Shown: positions 52,573 to 62,700, numbered from the stretch's first letter. The stretch: 64,000 nucleotides of DNA from Chitinophaga solisilvae (GCF_009928525.1 NZ_JAABOK010000002.1:496001-560000), one strand, 5' to 3'. Program-made: numbers and translations. The notes: generated from the sequence alone by a model not told the origin.

Positions 52573-52689
52573 ATGTCTTTTACAGATGTACTGGTATTAT
52601 TAAAGAAGATCGTGATCGGACTGTTGCTGGTGCTGATCCCCTTCCTGATATTTTTCTCCGGTCTTTGGTTGCTGAAACACTATGGGTAA
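52573..52689 (+). CDS. 38-residue single-span membrane protein in siderophore operon
   Basis: The ATG at 52573 opens MSFTDVLVLLKKIVIGLLLV and continues LIPFLIFFSGLWLLKHYG; nearly all of the protein is one membrane helix. The frame is short, but it falls exactly in the gap between MATE and the next small gene, with 30-48 bp spacings, and its composition is strongly membrane-like. I do not recognise it. It could be a small subunit of the MATE exporter or of the fatty-acid-hydroxylase-like enzyme. Confidence 0.55.
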   Translation: MSFTDVLVLLKKIVIGLLLVLIPFLIFFSGLWLLKHYG

Positions 52690-52737
52690 CATAGTTGCCC
52701 GGCATGTTTATCTATTATTAATCTGAAAAGCATATAT

Positions 52738-52905
52738 ATGAAATTAGAAAAGACGGTGGCACGGAAGCTCCTCAGAGATGGTATCATTTCACTTTTCCTG
52801 TATGCCCTGCCGGTAATCCTGATGTTCCTGTATTTCTATATCCGGGGCGAGCGGCCCTGGAAAGAACAGCAGGGTCATTCATCCGTTATTGCCACTAAAA
52901 AATAA
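52738..52905 (+). CDS. 55-residue single-span membrane protein in siderophore operon
   Basis: The ATG at 52738 gives MKLEKTVARKLLRDGIISLF, then LYALPVILMFLYFYIRGERP and a polar tail. A basic N-terminus followed by one membrane helix suggests an inner-membrane protein with its C-terminus outside. The oxygenase-like gene begins 9 bp after its stop, so the two are probably translated together. No family recognised. Confidence 0.6.
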   Translation: MKLEKTVARKLLRDGIISLFLYALPVILMFLYFYIRGERPWKEQQGHSSVIATKK

Positions 52906-52914
52906 ATAGTTGTT

Positions 52915-53823
52915 ATGATAAAACTGGCAGAAGCTGTATTTCAGCACCTGAATTCATGGGGGTTACCGGTATTGTTGCTGATCGTAGGTATTATTGAATT
53001 CCTGTTTGGTCTGTACAACAAGCAGGCCGACAGAAATGAGTTTATGATCGATCTGATGAGTTTTGCGATACCGAAAATTTTATTCCGTCCTGTGCTCGCC
53101 TATTTCAGTCTACGGTTATTACCGGTATTACTGCCTGGTATGCAGGGTGTTTTTTCCTGGGTGCCATTTTTCTGGGGTGTAGTAATTATTGCGGTAGCAG
53201 ATGACCTGACGCAGTACTGGAATCACCGGTTGCATCACCAGGTACCTTTTCTGTGGCGTTTTCACCGGACTCACCACTCAGCTCCCTATATGGGGGTGGC
53301 CGTATATTTCCGCAATAACCTGATACATGTTCTGTTGTTCTCCCAGGTATACCTGGTAGTAACGTTAGTGTACCTGGGCCTGGGATACCCTGCGCTGTTT
53401 GTAGCCGGTATGAAAGCATTGATTGTATCGGCGGCACACTCCAGTATTCTATGGGATAAGCCGTTATACCGCAACAAATGGTTACATCCTGTGGCATGGG
53501 TGCTGGAAAGATTTATTTCCACGCCGGCCACTCATCACGCCCACCACGCCGTCACCAGCGATGACGGCATAGGATACTACAAAGGGAATTTCGGCAATAT
53601 GTTTTTCCTATGGGATATCATCTTTGGTACAGGTATCATTACCCGTAAATATCCCGGCGCCTACGGCATCTCTCACTATGAGCGGGATGAATGGTACGCG
53701 CAGTTTCTCTGGCCCCTGTTTAAATCTAAGGTAGCCGATAGTGAATTATCCGCAGGTGGCCCTATGGTACGGATGGATGATGAACCGGCAGAGATTGGGG
53801 TTGAAGAGAAAACCAGAACCTGA
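52915..53823 (+). CDS. Fatty-acid hydroxylase / sterol desaturase superfamily membrane protein
   Basis: This 302-residue protein has four hydrophobic segments and the family's histidine clusters: NHRLHH and HRTHHSAP in one loop, ATHHAHHAV in a later one. These bind a di-iron centre that hydroxylates or desaturates lipids, carotenoids or alkyl chains using O2. It is the last gene of the siderophore operon. It could modify a fatty acyl tail on the siderophore or act on membrane lipid. The palindrome at 53838-53984 starts 14 bp after its stop. Confidence 0.87.
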   Translation: MIKLAEAVFQHLNSWGLPVLLLIVGIIEFLFGLYNKQADRNEFMIDLMSFAIPKILFRPVLAYFSLRLLPVLLPGMQGVFSWVPFFWGVVIIAVADDLTQYWNHRLHHQVPFLWRFHRTHHSAPYMGVAVYFRNNLIHVLLFSQVYLVVTLVYLGLGYPALFVAGMKALIVSAAHSSILWDKPLYRNKWLHPVAWVLERFISTPATHHAHHAVTSDDGIGYYKGNFGNMFFLWDIIFGTGIITRKYPGAYGISHYERDEWYAQFLWPLFKSKVADSELSAGGPMVRMDDEPAEIGVEEKTRT

Positions 53824-53837
53824 GCTTATATAATTAC

Positions 53838-53984
53838 GAATTACGAATTACGAATTGCGAATTACGAATGTAGAAGCGAAGAGCTAAACGTAGATGAAAG
53901 GTGATATACAATAGTTATCTCTTTTCATCTACGTTTAGCTCTTCGCTTCTACATTCGTAATTCGCAATTCGTAATTCGTAATTC
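53838..53984. repeat. Long intergenic palindrome C (62-bp arms, AATTACG heptads)
   Basis: Arms 53838-53899 and 53923-53984 are perfect reverse complements; the loop is 23 nt. The outer part is made of seven-base units AATTACG with one AATTGCG. The inner part holds GTAGAAGCGAAGAGC and is unique to this copy. It lies between the siderophore operon and the TonB receptor gene. Confidence 0.92.
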
Positions 53985-54109
53985 AAACTTTTCCCTATAT
54001 CGTAAAAACTTTTCCAATATCCATAACCCTATCCTCTCTTTCCTTCCGAACTTAGCGCCACTAAAAAAAAACGTAAGCGATTATTCAACCGTCGCTAAAA
54101 TGAATATTC

Positions 54110-56464
54110 ATGAGAACTTATTTTGTTGCGCTGCTATGCCTGCTGGGCATGATCTGTAATAGTTTATTTGCGGCCGAAACCGGAGAAGTCCTTTCCGGAA
54201 GGGTCATCACTTCAGGCGGAGAGCCGGCCGCTGCTGTTGTGGTCATGATAGATGGTAACAAGCGTATTGTAGTAACAGATAATGACGGAAATTTTATTGT
54301 GAGAAATATAACCGCCGGACAGCACCAGGTGAAGGTATCCCTGATGGGGTACGAGGCGGTGGTGAAAGAGGTGACGGTGCTGCAGGGGACTAACGCCCAT
54401 GTTGAAATACAGCTGAAAATATCCAGTACAGAGCTGAAAGAAGTCATCATTGCAGATCATCATAACAAGGTAGCGGACAAACGTTCTGAATATGTATCCC
54501 GTATGGAGCTGGATAACCTGCGTAACCCGCAGGTGTATAGTGTGGCTTCGAAGGAACTGCTGCTGGAGAAAAATGTGATGGATTACCAGTCGGCCGTGAA
54601 AGCGATTCCCGGAATAGTGCTGAGTACCAACGATTATCAGGGTAGTTCCGTCACCTTTATGCGGGGCTTTGCTATTAATCCGTATATCCGTAACGGTATT
54701 TATTTCAACAACCTGATGGCGGGAGATCCGCAGAACATAGAACGGCTGGAAGCGGTGAAAGGACCTGCAGGTACTTTGTATGGCTCTCAGGGCGTAAGCT
54801 ATGGCGGTTTAATCAACAAGGTGACGAAAAAGCCGTTGCAGCAGTTTATGGGAGAAGTAGGCGTAAGTGCCGGCAGCTATGATTACAAACGTGTTACTGC
54901 TGATGTGAATACACCCCTCAATGCAAAGAAGACCGCACTGATGCGGATAAATACAGCCGCTACCTGGCAGCAGAGCTTCCTGGATACTGACTTCCAGCGT
55001 GCTTTTTTAGCAGCGCCTTCCTTCTCCTTCCAGTTGAATGAAAAACTCAGTATCCTGGTGGATGCAGAGCTGAACTGGAATTCCAAACCCGCCATCACCT
55101 CCTGGCCCGGCTACAGCGCCGGCACTCATGACTATACCCGCTATGACCAGATACCGCTGGACTATTACGCTACCTATGGCAACCGCCAGGCGGACTATCC
55201 GCCCAGCAGCACCTATAATATCTTTGCACAGGTGAACTACAAGCTGAATAACAAATGGAAGATCAGCACCAATATTGCTATGGCGCACTTTAATTATAAC
55301 AGCGGTACCATCGGCCTGACATTGCTCGACCCCGCAACGGCAGGAGGAAGAAATAAGGTAGGGCGCGACATCTACGATTTCTACTGGACATTCAGAAGTA
55401 TAGAAATACAACCCAACCTCACTGGGGAATTCCGTATCGGCGCCATTAAAAATAAACTGCTGGTAGGCCTGGACATCCAGCGGATGCAGACCTATGCTTC
55501 CGGGTATTCGGTAGGGCAGCAGGATACCATCAGCCTGACAGCACCTTATCCGCCCTTCCCGATTCAGCGGGTCCGCGCCTCACAAGCCTATAAGGACGCC
55601 TTCTGGGAGGCCGACTTCAAACAGAAAACCTATGCCGCCTATATCACAGATGTTATCGGCATCGGGGAGAGGCTGAACGTTATGCTCAGTCTGCGCTACG
55701 ACCATTACAAGGATGGCGGTTACAAATACCGCAACAGCACCGACCCGGTTAGCGGTCCGGATGCCGGCTCCGTAGCTCCCAAACTGGGCGCCACCTACCA
55801 GTTGCTGAAAGACCGCATCGTATTGTTCGCCAACTACATGCAAGGCATCAACTACGTAGCCCCAGATATGGAAGGCCATGTCTTTAAACCGGAAAGAGCG
55901 CGGCAGACAGAAGGCGGCGTAAAAATAGACCTGGCCGACGGCAGACTAACTTCCACCATCAGCTATTATGACATACTCGTGAAAGATAAGGTACGCCCCA
56001 ACCCGGAGAACCGTAATGCCTCCATACAGGACGGCTCGCAGCAAAGCCGCGGCGTCGACATCGAAATCATGGCTACCCCCGTAAAAGGACTGAACATCGT
56101 TACCGGCTACGGCTATAACGACAGCCAGTTCGCCCGGGGCGACGCCTCCAAAAGCGGCAAACGCCCCTTCGGCACCCCTGCCAGCACCGCCAACGGCTGG
56201 ATCAGCTACACCCTGCAGCACTCCCCGCTGAAAGGTCTGGGTATAGGCGTGGGCGTCCTCTACACCGATGACTTCTTCGCCACCGACGATAACACCCTCA
56301 CCATCCCCGGCTATACCCTATTCAATACCAACATCTTCTATAACCACCGCAAGTTCCGTATCTCTGCCGGCTACGAAAATATAGGCAATATAAAATACTG
56401 GGACGTGTATGGTGCGCCCCAGGTACCAGGGAAGGGAGTGGTGACTGTGATGTACCGGTTTTAG
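54110..56464 (+). CDS. TonB-dependent siderophore receptor
   Basis: This 784-residue outer-membrane protein has a signal peptide (ALLCLLGMICNSLFAAET) and a carboxypeptidase-regulatory-like domain (GRVITSGGEPAAAVVVM ... GNFIVRNITAGQHQVKVSLMGYEA). A plug follows (AVKAIPGIVLSTNDYQGSS, FMRGFAINPYIRNGIYFNN, GPAGTLYGSQGVSYGG), then a 22-strand barrel ending in VTVMYRF, with the terminal Phe required for assembly. The plug resembles the FhuA/FpvA ferric-siderophore group. Its place directly after the synthesis operon makes the cognate ferric hydroxamate the likely ligand. Confidence 0.9.
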   Translation: MRTYFVALLCLLGMICNSLFAAETGEVLSGRVITSGGEPAAAVVVMIDGNKRIVVTDNDGNFIVRNITAGQHQVKVSLMGYEAVVKEVTVLQGTNAHVEIQLKISSTELKEVIIADHHNKVADKRSEYVSRMELDNLRNPQVYSVASKELLLEKNVMDYQSAVKAIPGIVLSTNDYQGSSVTFMRGFAINPYIRNGIYFNNLMAGDPQNIERLEAVKGPAGTLYGSQGVSYGGLINKVTKKPLQQFMGEVGVSAGSYDYKRVTADVNTPLNAKKTALMRINTAATWQQSFLDTDFQRAFLAAPSFSFQLNEKLSILVDAELNWNSKPAITSWPGYSAGTHDYTRYDQIPLDYYATYGNRQADYPPSSTYNIFAQVNYKLNNKWKISTNIAMAHFNYNSGTIGLTLLDPATAGGRNKVGRDIYDFYWTFRSIEIQPNLTGEFRIGAIKNKLLVGLDIQRMQTYASGYSVGQQDTISLTAPYPPFPIQRVRASQAYKDAFWEADFKQKTYAAYITDVIGIGERLNVMLSLRYDHYKDGGYKYRNSTDPVSGPDAGSVAPKLGATYQLLKDRIVLFANYMQGINYVAPDMEGHVFKPERARQTEGGVKIDLADGRLTSTISYYDILVKDKVRPNPENRNASIQDGSQQSRGVDIEIMATPVKGLNIVTGYGYNDSQFARGDASKSGKRPFGTPASTANGWISYTLQHSPLKGLGIGVGVLYTDDFFATDDNTLTIPGYTLFNTNIFYNHRKFRISAGYENIGNIKYWDVYGAPQVPGKGVVTVMYRF

Positions 56465-56465
56465 T

Positions 56466-56613
56466 ATAATTGCGAATTACGAATTGCGAATTACGAATGT
56501 AACCCGAAGATAAAAGCAAAGACGGAAGCGATAATACTACCAGGTATCCGCTTCGGTCTTTGCTTTTATCTTCGGGTTACATTCGTAATTCGCAATTCGT
56601 AATTCGCAATTAT
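56466..56613. repeat. Long intergenic palindrome D (65-bp arms, AATTACG heptads)
   Basis: Arms 56466-56530 and 56549-56613 pair over 65 positions with one mismatch; the loop is 18 nt. Outer heptads alternate AATTGCG and AATTACG. The unique inner stem contains CCCGAAGATAAAAGCAAAG. It starts 1 bp after the receptor stop and ends 18 bp before the next start. Confidence 0.92.
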
Positions 56614-56631
56614 TTTCCTTATCTTTCTTTA

Positions 56632-56928
56632 ATGAAAAAGCGCCTCCCTGAACTCCTCGTCATCTATCTCATCTATTACCTCACCCTGCTCCTGTATATC
56701 TATCTGAATCATGGTTCCATCCTGCGTTCCATCTCCTCTGTGGTAATATGGCTGATTCCCTTTATTGTAATAGTGCCGGTGCAGTTTATTGCGTTTCTGC
56801 TGGATGTGGTGTGGCCACAGAATACCGACCGGATCGATAAGCGCATCTACAGAATCACACATCTTATTGTATATCTGCTCATATTTTTGCTGGTGATGAT
56901 GCCGTTGCTGCTGGCCGGCGATAAATAG
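56632..56928 (+). CDS. Small three-helix membrane protein of unknown function
   Basis: The start is set at ATG 56632 (MKKRLPELLVIYLIYYLTLL), because the longer open frame runs back into palindrome D. The 98-residue product has three hydrophobic helices and a basic, charged loop (WPQNTDRIDKRIYR) between the second and third. No family recognised. It is flanked by palindromes D and E and is presumably monocistronic. Confidence 0.6.
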   Translation: MKKRLPELLVIYLIYYLTLLLYIYLNHGSILRSISSVVIWLIPFIVIVPVQFIAFLLDVVWPQNTDRIDKRIYRITHLIVYLLIFLLVMMPLLLAGDK

Positions 56929-56981
56929 TATTATAATATTTGCAGGGACTGCGGTAAATTTGGTACAAATTGAACTGGATG

Positions 56982-57102
56982 AATTACGAATTACGAATTG
57001 CGAATTACGAATGAAGAGCGAAGATATAAGCGGATAAAAAATTTACTTATCCGCTCATATCTTCGCTCTTCATTCGTAATTCGCAATTCGTAATTCGTAA
57101 TT
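56982..57102. repeat. Long intergenic palindrome E (56-bp arms, AATTACG heptads)
   Basis: Arms 56982-57037 and 57047-57102 pair over 56 positions with one mismatch; the loop is 9 nt. The outer heptads are the same as in C, and the unique inner stem contains AGAGCGAAGATATAAGCGG. It lies between the small membrane protein and the DUF1772 gene. Confidence 0.92.
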
Positions 57103-57120
57103 GATTCCCAAACTACTACC

Positions 57121-57618
57121 ATGTTTTTTCTCTTCATCAAAATGTTCCTCGTTATTACAACTGTCAGCGCTGCCTTAATGGCTGGCCTGTTCTATGCTTA
57201 TTCCTGTTCGGTGAATCCGGGGCTGGGGCGTTTGTCTGATGCCGGTTATATGGCGGCGATGCAGTCTATTAACCGGGCGATTCTGAATCCGGTATTTTTC
57301 GCTTCTTTTATGGGATCGGTGGTGCTGTTGCCGGTAAGTACCTGGCTGCAGTTCCGCTATGGTACGGAGGTGGGGGGCTGGTTGTTTCTGGCAGCTACGG
57401 TGATGTATATTATTGGTGTCTTTGGTGTGACGGCGGTGGTGAATGTACCGCTGAATAATGCGTTGGACAAAGTGAGCCTGCAGGCATCGCCGGAGGAGCT
57501 GGCAGGACACCGTGCTGCTTTTGAGGGCAGGTGGAACCGCTATAATACGGTGCGTACGGTTTGCGCGGTGCTGACGGTGGCCCTGGCCATCACGGGCTGT
57601 CTGCTGGCAGGATGGTAG
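57121..57618 (+). CDS. DUF1772 (anthrone oxygenase-like) membrane protein
   Basis: This 165-residue protein has four membrane helices and the DUF1772 pattern: a first helix with AGLFYAYSCSVNPGLGRL, then MQSINRAILNPVFFASFMGS, then VVNVPLNNAL and WNRYNTVRTVCAVL. Some relatives oxidise anthrones, but most are uncharacterised. Nearby genes give no hint of substrate. Palindrome E ends 18 bp before its start; the ECF sigma gene follows after 96 bp. Confidence 0.82.
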   Translation: MFFLFIKMFLVITTVSAALMAGLFYAYSCSVNPGLGRLSDAGYMAAMQSINRAILNPVFFASFMGSVVLLPVSTWLQFRYGTEVGGWLFLAATVMYIIGVFGVTAVVNVPLNNALDKVSLQASPEELAGHRAAFEGRWNRYNTVRTVCAVLTVALAITGCLLAGW

Positions 57619-57714
57619 TTGTATTTTTCTCTCTCAACAATATGATAACTTTACTAACTTGCCCCTGGGACCAATAAAGGTCATTATTACCACAGCCTGA
57701 GGGGGGAAAGATGC

Positions 57715-58341
57715 ATGCAAACCAGTGTAGTGAACAAATATCATCTTAATGAAGAACAACTGTTAATTTGCTGGCAGCAATTTCTGGACGGTGAACGCGA
57801 AGCTTTCGGCCGGCTGATCTCCTTTTACTATGCTGCACTTTTCCAATATGGTATGAAGATGCATGCTGACAAAGCATTTGTGCAGGACTGTATCCAGGAT
57901 ATGGCTACGCACCTGTGGAGCCGCCGTGAGCGGCTGAGCAGGGAGGTGCATGTTAAAAGCTACCTGTTCAAAAGCCTGCGGCATGATATGATGCGCCAGC
58001 TGCGCCGCCGGCAGCTACAGGCCCAGCATATTATACAATGGTGGAAGACAGATCCGCACTTCGATGCGGAATTTTCTGTAGAAACCTCCATAATAGATAA
58101 TGAGGCGGCAAGGGAACAGCGGCAACGGCTGCACGAAAGCCTGCAGTCCCTCAGCCCCCGGCAGCAGGAAATCATCTACCTGCGCTACTACCAGAATATG
58201 GATCACGAACAGGTAGCCGTTATTATGAAGTTGCAGAAAGAAGCTGTTTATAACCTTTTATCTGCCGCCATAAAAAGGCTGAAATCCCATTGGGGCCTGG
58301 TGGTAGCCCTCATAATATCCCTTCTCTCCAAATTTTTTTAA
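57715..58341 (+). CDS. ECF-type RNA polymerase sigma factor (SusC/FecR-linked)
   Basis: This 208-residue protein has sigma-70 region 2 (FGRLISFYYAALFQYGMKMH ... VQDCIQDMATHLWSRRERL, the -10 recognition helix) and region 4 (LSPRQQEIIYLRYYQNMDHEQ). The tail is short and hydrophobic (WGLVVALIISLLSKFF), which may contact the membrane. It is followed after 83 bp by its anti-sigma factor and then by SusC/SusD. In this trans-envelope circuit, ligand binding at SusC releases the sigma factor through FecR. Confidence 0.9.
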   Translation: MQTSVVNKYHLNEEQLLICWQQFLDGEREAFGRLISFYYAALFQYGMKMHADKAFVQDCIQDMATHLWSRRERLSREVHVKSYLFKSLRHDMMRQLRRRQLQAQHIIQWWKTDPHFDAEFSVETSIIDNEAAREQRQRLHESLQSLSPRQQEIIYLRYYQNMDHEQVAVIMKLQKEAVYNLLSAAIKRLKSHWGLVVALIISLLSKFF

Positions 58342-58424
58342 AAATTTTTCATTTTCATTGGTGAGATTTGATGACTGCATGTCTTAAAGAGATATAGCGA
58401 AGCAGTTTTTATTTCACGTGAACA

Positions 58425-59468
58425 ATGATTGAGAAACAATTCCATCGTATAGAAGATTTCTGGCAGGAAGCATCCTTCCTGGACTGGACGCTGGGCAATG
58501 ACCGCGAGGCTGCCCGCTACTGGGAACAGTGGCTGGCGGATAATCCCGCCCAGGCAACGCTGCTGCAGGAAGCCAGGCAACTGCTGCTCGCCATACATGT
58601 GAAGGAGCATCCGCTTTCCAACGAAGAAATTCAGCAACACGTTTGCAATACCATACAGCAGCTGCCGGTGAAAACCGGCCGCGGATACGGCTGGCGCGCC
58701 GCGGCCGCTGTGGCAGGCATTATACTGCTGGCCGGTATGGGCTGGCTGTTTCTGCGTCAGAACCGCCCTTCTGCCGGACAATGGACGAAAGCAGCAAATG
58801 GCTTTGCAGAAAGCAACAATACCGGTACAACGCCGGTAACCGTAACCATGAAAGACGGATCAGGAATTACACTGTTACCCGGCGCCCGCATTCAGTATAA
58901 TACCGACTGGGGCACGCAGGAACGCCGCGTGCGCATGGAAGGAACGGTACAGTTTGATGTGAAGCAACTGGCAGACAATCCCTTTGTAGTGATGAGCGGA
59001 GATATTGAAACAACGGTGCTGGGAACTGTTTTTACGGTAGAAAGCAAACCGGAATACGGGAAGGTGCGCGTAGCTGTGCAGCACGGAAAAGTAAAGGTGC
59101 AGCAAAGCAACCGGCAAACCGCCGGCATGATATTACTGCCCAACCAGGAAGCCAGCTATGAAACCGGTAGCGGGCAGCTGAGCAAGGGCCTGATAGCAGC
59201 GCCGCTGGCACAGGTAGCCGTAAAACACCAGGAAGATTTTATGTTCACCGATACGCCGGTGACTACTGTTTTTGATAAACTGGAAAAAGTATATGCCATC
59301 AGGATATTGTATGATACGGCCGCTATCCGGTCATGCACTATCACGGCCAATCTGAACAAAGAAGGTTTTTATGATAAGCTGGATCTCATCTGTAAGGCCA
59401 TCGGCCTGAGTTACCAGGAAACAGAAGGCCAGCTGATGATTAACGGAAAAGGCTGCCTGCACAATTAA
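58425..59468 (+). CDS. FecR-family anti-sigma factor
   Basis: The 347-residue product starts with a cytoplasmic helical part (residues 1-85), then one membrane helix (AAAAVAGIILLAGMGWLFL-like, ~88-108). A periplasmic FecR domain follows (KDGSGITLLPGARIQY ... VRMEGTVQFDVKQLADNPFVV, TTVLGTVFTVESKPE). The C-terminal ~70 residues (TPVTTVFDKLEKVYAIRILYD ... TANLNKEGFYDKLDLICKA) form an STN-like domain that meets the SusC signalling domain. It inhibits the sigma factor encoded before it. Confidence 0.9.
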   Translation: MIEKQFHRIEDFWQEASFLDWTLGNDREAARYWEQWLADNPAQATLLQEARQLLLAIHVKEHPLSNEEIQQHVCNTIQQLPVKTGRGYGWRAAAAVAGIILLAGMGWLFLRQNRPSAGQWTKAANGFAESNNTGTTPVTVTMKDGSGITLLPGARIQYNTDWGTQERRVRMEGTVQFDVKQLADNPFVVMSGDIETTVLGTVFTVESKPEYGKVRVAVQHGKVKVQQSNRQTAGMILLPNQEASYETGSGQLSKGLIAAPLAQVAVKHQEDFMFTDTPVTTVFDKLEKVYAIRILYDTAAIRSCTITANLNKEGFYDKLDLICKAIGLSYQETEGQLMINGKGCLHN

Positions 59469-59794
59469 GCAGGAAAAATGCAACGCACGTATGAACAATG
59501 AAAATGATCCTGCCCGCCCGGCACCTTGCCCGGCACATGCAATGTATCATGCATCATTCACCATTACAACCCGGTAATATCAACCATACCGGCAAATCTG
59601 AAAACTATCGTTTCACCATTAACAACCTGTAATGTCTATGTTTTAACTGATCCTATATCAATATGAAAAAGGGAGCTGATAATGCGGCTACATTATCAAC
59701 CCCCGGAGTCGTTCCGGCTCCATAAAACCTGTACTGCAGCTTGCTGCGGTAAGGGAGGTCTATTTCTATTACAGAACCGTAAACAACCAAAATT
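59469..59794. other. Leader of the susCD transcript
   Basis: This 326-bp gap contains a short stem (TGATAATG/CATTATCA around 59680-59700) and a 20-codon open frame from 59663 (MKKGADNAATLSTPGVVPAP) that I do not count as a gene. The sigma-factor-dependent promoter should be here but no motif is certain. Confidence 0.4.
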
Positions 59795-62700
59795 ATGTGG
59801 AATTATCGTATTAATCACCATCAGCTAGTAAAAAAGCTTATGCGCATTTCAGTTGTACAGTTACTGCTGCTATTCACCCTTACCGGCATGTGTTATGCCA
59901 TGGAAGGTAAATCACAATCCCTGCTGGATAATAAGGTCAGCATTACCGTTCAGGGCCAATCGCTGAAAACGGCGCTGCTGGCGTTGGAAAAGCAGGCGGA
60001 TGTACAGTTTATTTACAGCAGCGAGGTGATCAATGTGAAAAGAGATGTTACCATCACCGCCACCGGTCAGCCTTTGCGCGATGTGTTAGCATCATTGCTG
60101 GCAGGCACCGGCGTGGGCTTTGAAGCAGTGAATAAACAAATTGTGCTGTCCTATGCCGCCAGTAAACAACCATTTGCCCTGCAGGAGGCATTCCCCGATG
60201 GCATCTCCAGGCAGGAGGAAAAAACAATTGCCGGGATAGTAAAGGGAGATGACGGCACCCCGCTGCCTGGTGTTACGGTGCTGGTAAAAGGCACTACCAA
60301 CGGTACCATCACTGATGTTAACGGACATTTCAAACTGAATGTAAAGGGAGATGTAACCCTGGTACTGACATTGGTAGGTTACGAAAAGAAAGAAACGGCG
60401 GCACATGCCGGTAATCATAATATTGCCATTACACTCGGTATCTCTTCCCAGGGGCTGGAAGAAGTAGTGGTAATAGGCTATGGCAGTGTGAAAAGAAAGG
60501 ATATTACCGGCGCTATCTCTTCTGTAAAAGCAACGGATATTCCCAAATCGGCCAATACATCCATTGATCAGGCGCTGAGCGGAAGGGCTGCCGGCCTGAT
60601 GGCCACGCAGCCTACCGGCCAGCCTGGCGCCGGTGTTACCATGCAGATCAGGGGTAACGCCTCCTTTGCTTCTGCCGGCGTTTTATATGTGGTAGATGGT
60701 GTGCCTGTTAACGGCGCTGCCGATGAACCCGGCTCTGGTAACCGTTATGGCGGCATCAACCGCTCGCCGCTGAATTTCCTTAACCCCGATGATATTGAAT
60801 CTATCGAAGTGCTGAAAGATGCCAGCTCTGCAGCCATATACGGCGCAAGGGCAGGCGCCGGCGTTATTCTCATCACCACCAAAAGAGGTAAGGAAGGGAA
60901 AGCCCGCGTGGGATACACTTTCAGCCATGCATTCCAGGAGCCGGCCAGGTTCTACGACATCATGAACAAACACGACTACATGACGGAACGTAACCGCATC
61001 CTGCATGAACGCTGGCTGCGCACCAATAAAATTGCACCTTACGGCAACGTAGATCCGTCAGCGGTAGATCCCTTCAAACCACGCTACTCCCAGACTGAAA
61101 TAGACACGGCCGGCCCTGCGCAAAGCGCTATCGACGCGGTAACACAGTCCGGTTATATGGATCAGCATAACCTCTCCGTTTCCGGTGGTAACGATAAAAC
61201 AAAATTCTACGTGTCCGGTAATTACCTGAACCAGGAAGGCGTAATCAAAACTTCCGGTTATAAAAGATATACCGGCCGCATGAACCTCGACCAGCTCGTC
61301 GGTAATAAGATCAAGCTCTCTGTCAATGTAAACGGCTCCCGTTCTGTCAGCAGCAACCCCGCTATCGGTGGCGGCCTGTTCGAGAACTCCGGTATCATTG
61401 TGGCATCTTTCTATCACCCGCCTACAGTGCCTTTACGGAATGCTGACGGCACCTATCCGCTCAACCCCGATTATTCCAATGCACCCAATCCTGCATCATT
61501 CCTGGAAATAACGGATCAGACGGTAGGCACCCGCCTGCTCGGCGCCGCCAGCGCTACCTGGGACATTACCAAAGAGCTGAGCGCCAAAGCTAATTTCAGC
61601 TTCGACCAATCCAATAATAAAAGAAGCAACTATCTGCCCAAGTCGTTCCTCTATGGCGCACGTACCGGCGGACAAGCCAACATCCTCGAAAATACGGCCA
61701 ACATCGGCCTGCTGGAATACCTGCTCAACTACCGGAAAACATTTAAGGATAACAGCTCGCTGACGGCCGTAGGTGGTTATTCCTACCAGGTGCTGCAGCA
61801 GGAAGGCTTCAATGCCAGTAACCAGAAATTTATTACCGACAACTTTGTTTTCAACAACCTGGGCATGGGCGAATTCGCCAGGCCAGGTGTGGGATCGTTT
61901 AAGGTCCGCGAAAGATGGGCCTCCTACTTTGCGCGCGTGACCTTTGATTTCAGAGATAAATACCTGCTGATGGCCTCCCTCCGCCGCGATGGCTCCTCTA
62001 AATTTGCAGAGAACAAAAAGTATGGCTGGTTCCCCTCTGTTTCCGGCGCCTGGAAAGTGTCTAACGAAGAATTCCTGCGCTACAGTAATGTTATTTCTTT
62101 CCTGAAATTACGTGCCAGCTTCGGTTCTACCGGTAACAGCAATATCGGCGGCAACGCCTTCTCCTATTACAGCCCCGGCAAAAGCTATGTATTCGGTAAC
62201 ACACAGAATACCGGCGTTTACCTGAGCCAGGTGGCCAACCCTGACCTCACCTGGGAAACCGCCCGCGAGGTGAATATCGGACTGGATTTCAGCCTGTTCA
62301 AAGATCGTATCAGCGGTACCTTCGAATTCTTCAACAAAACCATCAGCAACCTGCTCAGCTCAAGACCGCTCCCCAGCTATTTTATAGTCGGCTCCATGTC
62401 TGCCAACATCGGGAAAACACAGAGCCGCGGATTTGAATTCACGCTCCGCTCCAATAACATCACTACCACCAACTTTGTATGGAACACTGATTTCAATATC
62501 GCGCGCTACCGCGATACCTGGAAAGAACGCGATCCGCTGGTGGTGAAAACACTGGCTAAGTATATCGGCCTGCACGACCCTATCCGTGCTATCTACAGCT
62601 ATCAGACCGATGGTATCCTGAAGGTGGGTGAAAAAGTACCGGATCATATGCCCGGCCTGATGCCCGGTATGGTGAAAGTGAAAGACCTCAACGGTTACGA

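Noticed and set aside
56560..56631. Longer start for the small membrane protein at 56560
   Set aside because: The extra codons are translated palindrome D; the same peptide appears mirrored on the minus strand.
53838..57102. AATTACG heptads as a CRISPR or simple tandem-repeat locus
   Set aside because: Units occur only four to five times per arm, are mirrored as palindromes and have no spacer structure or cas genes.
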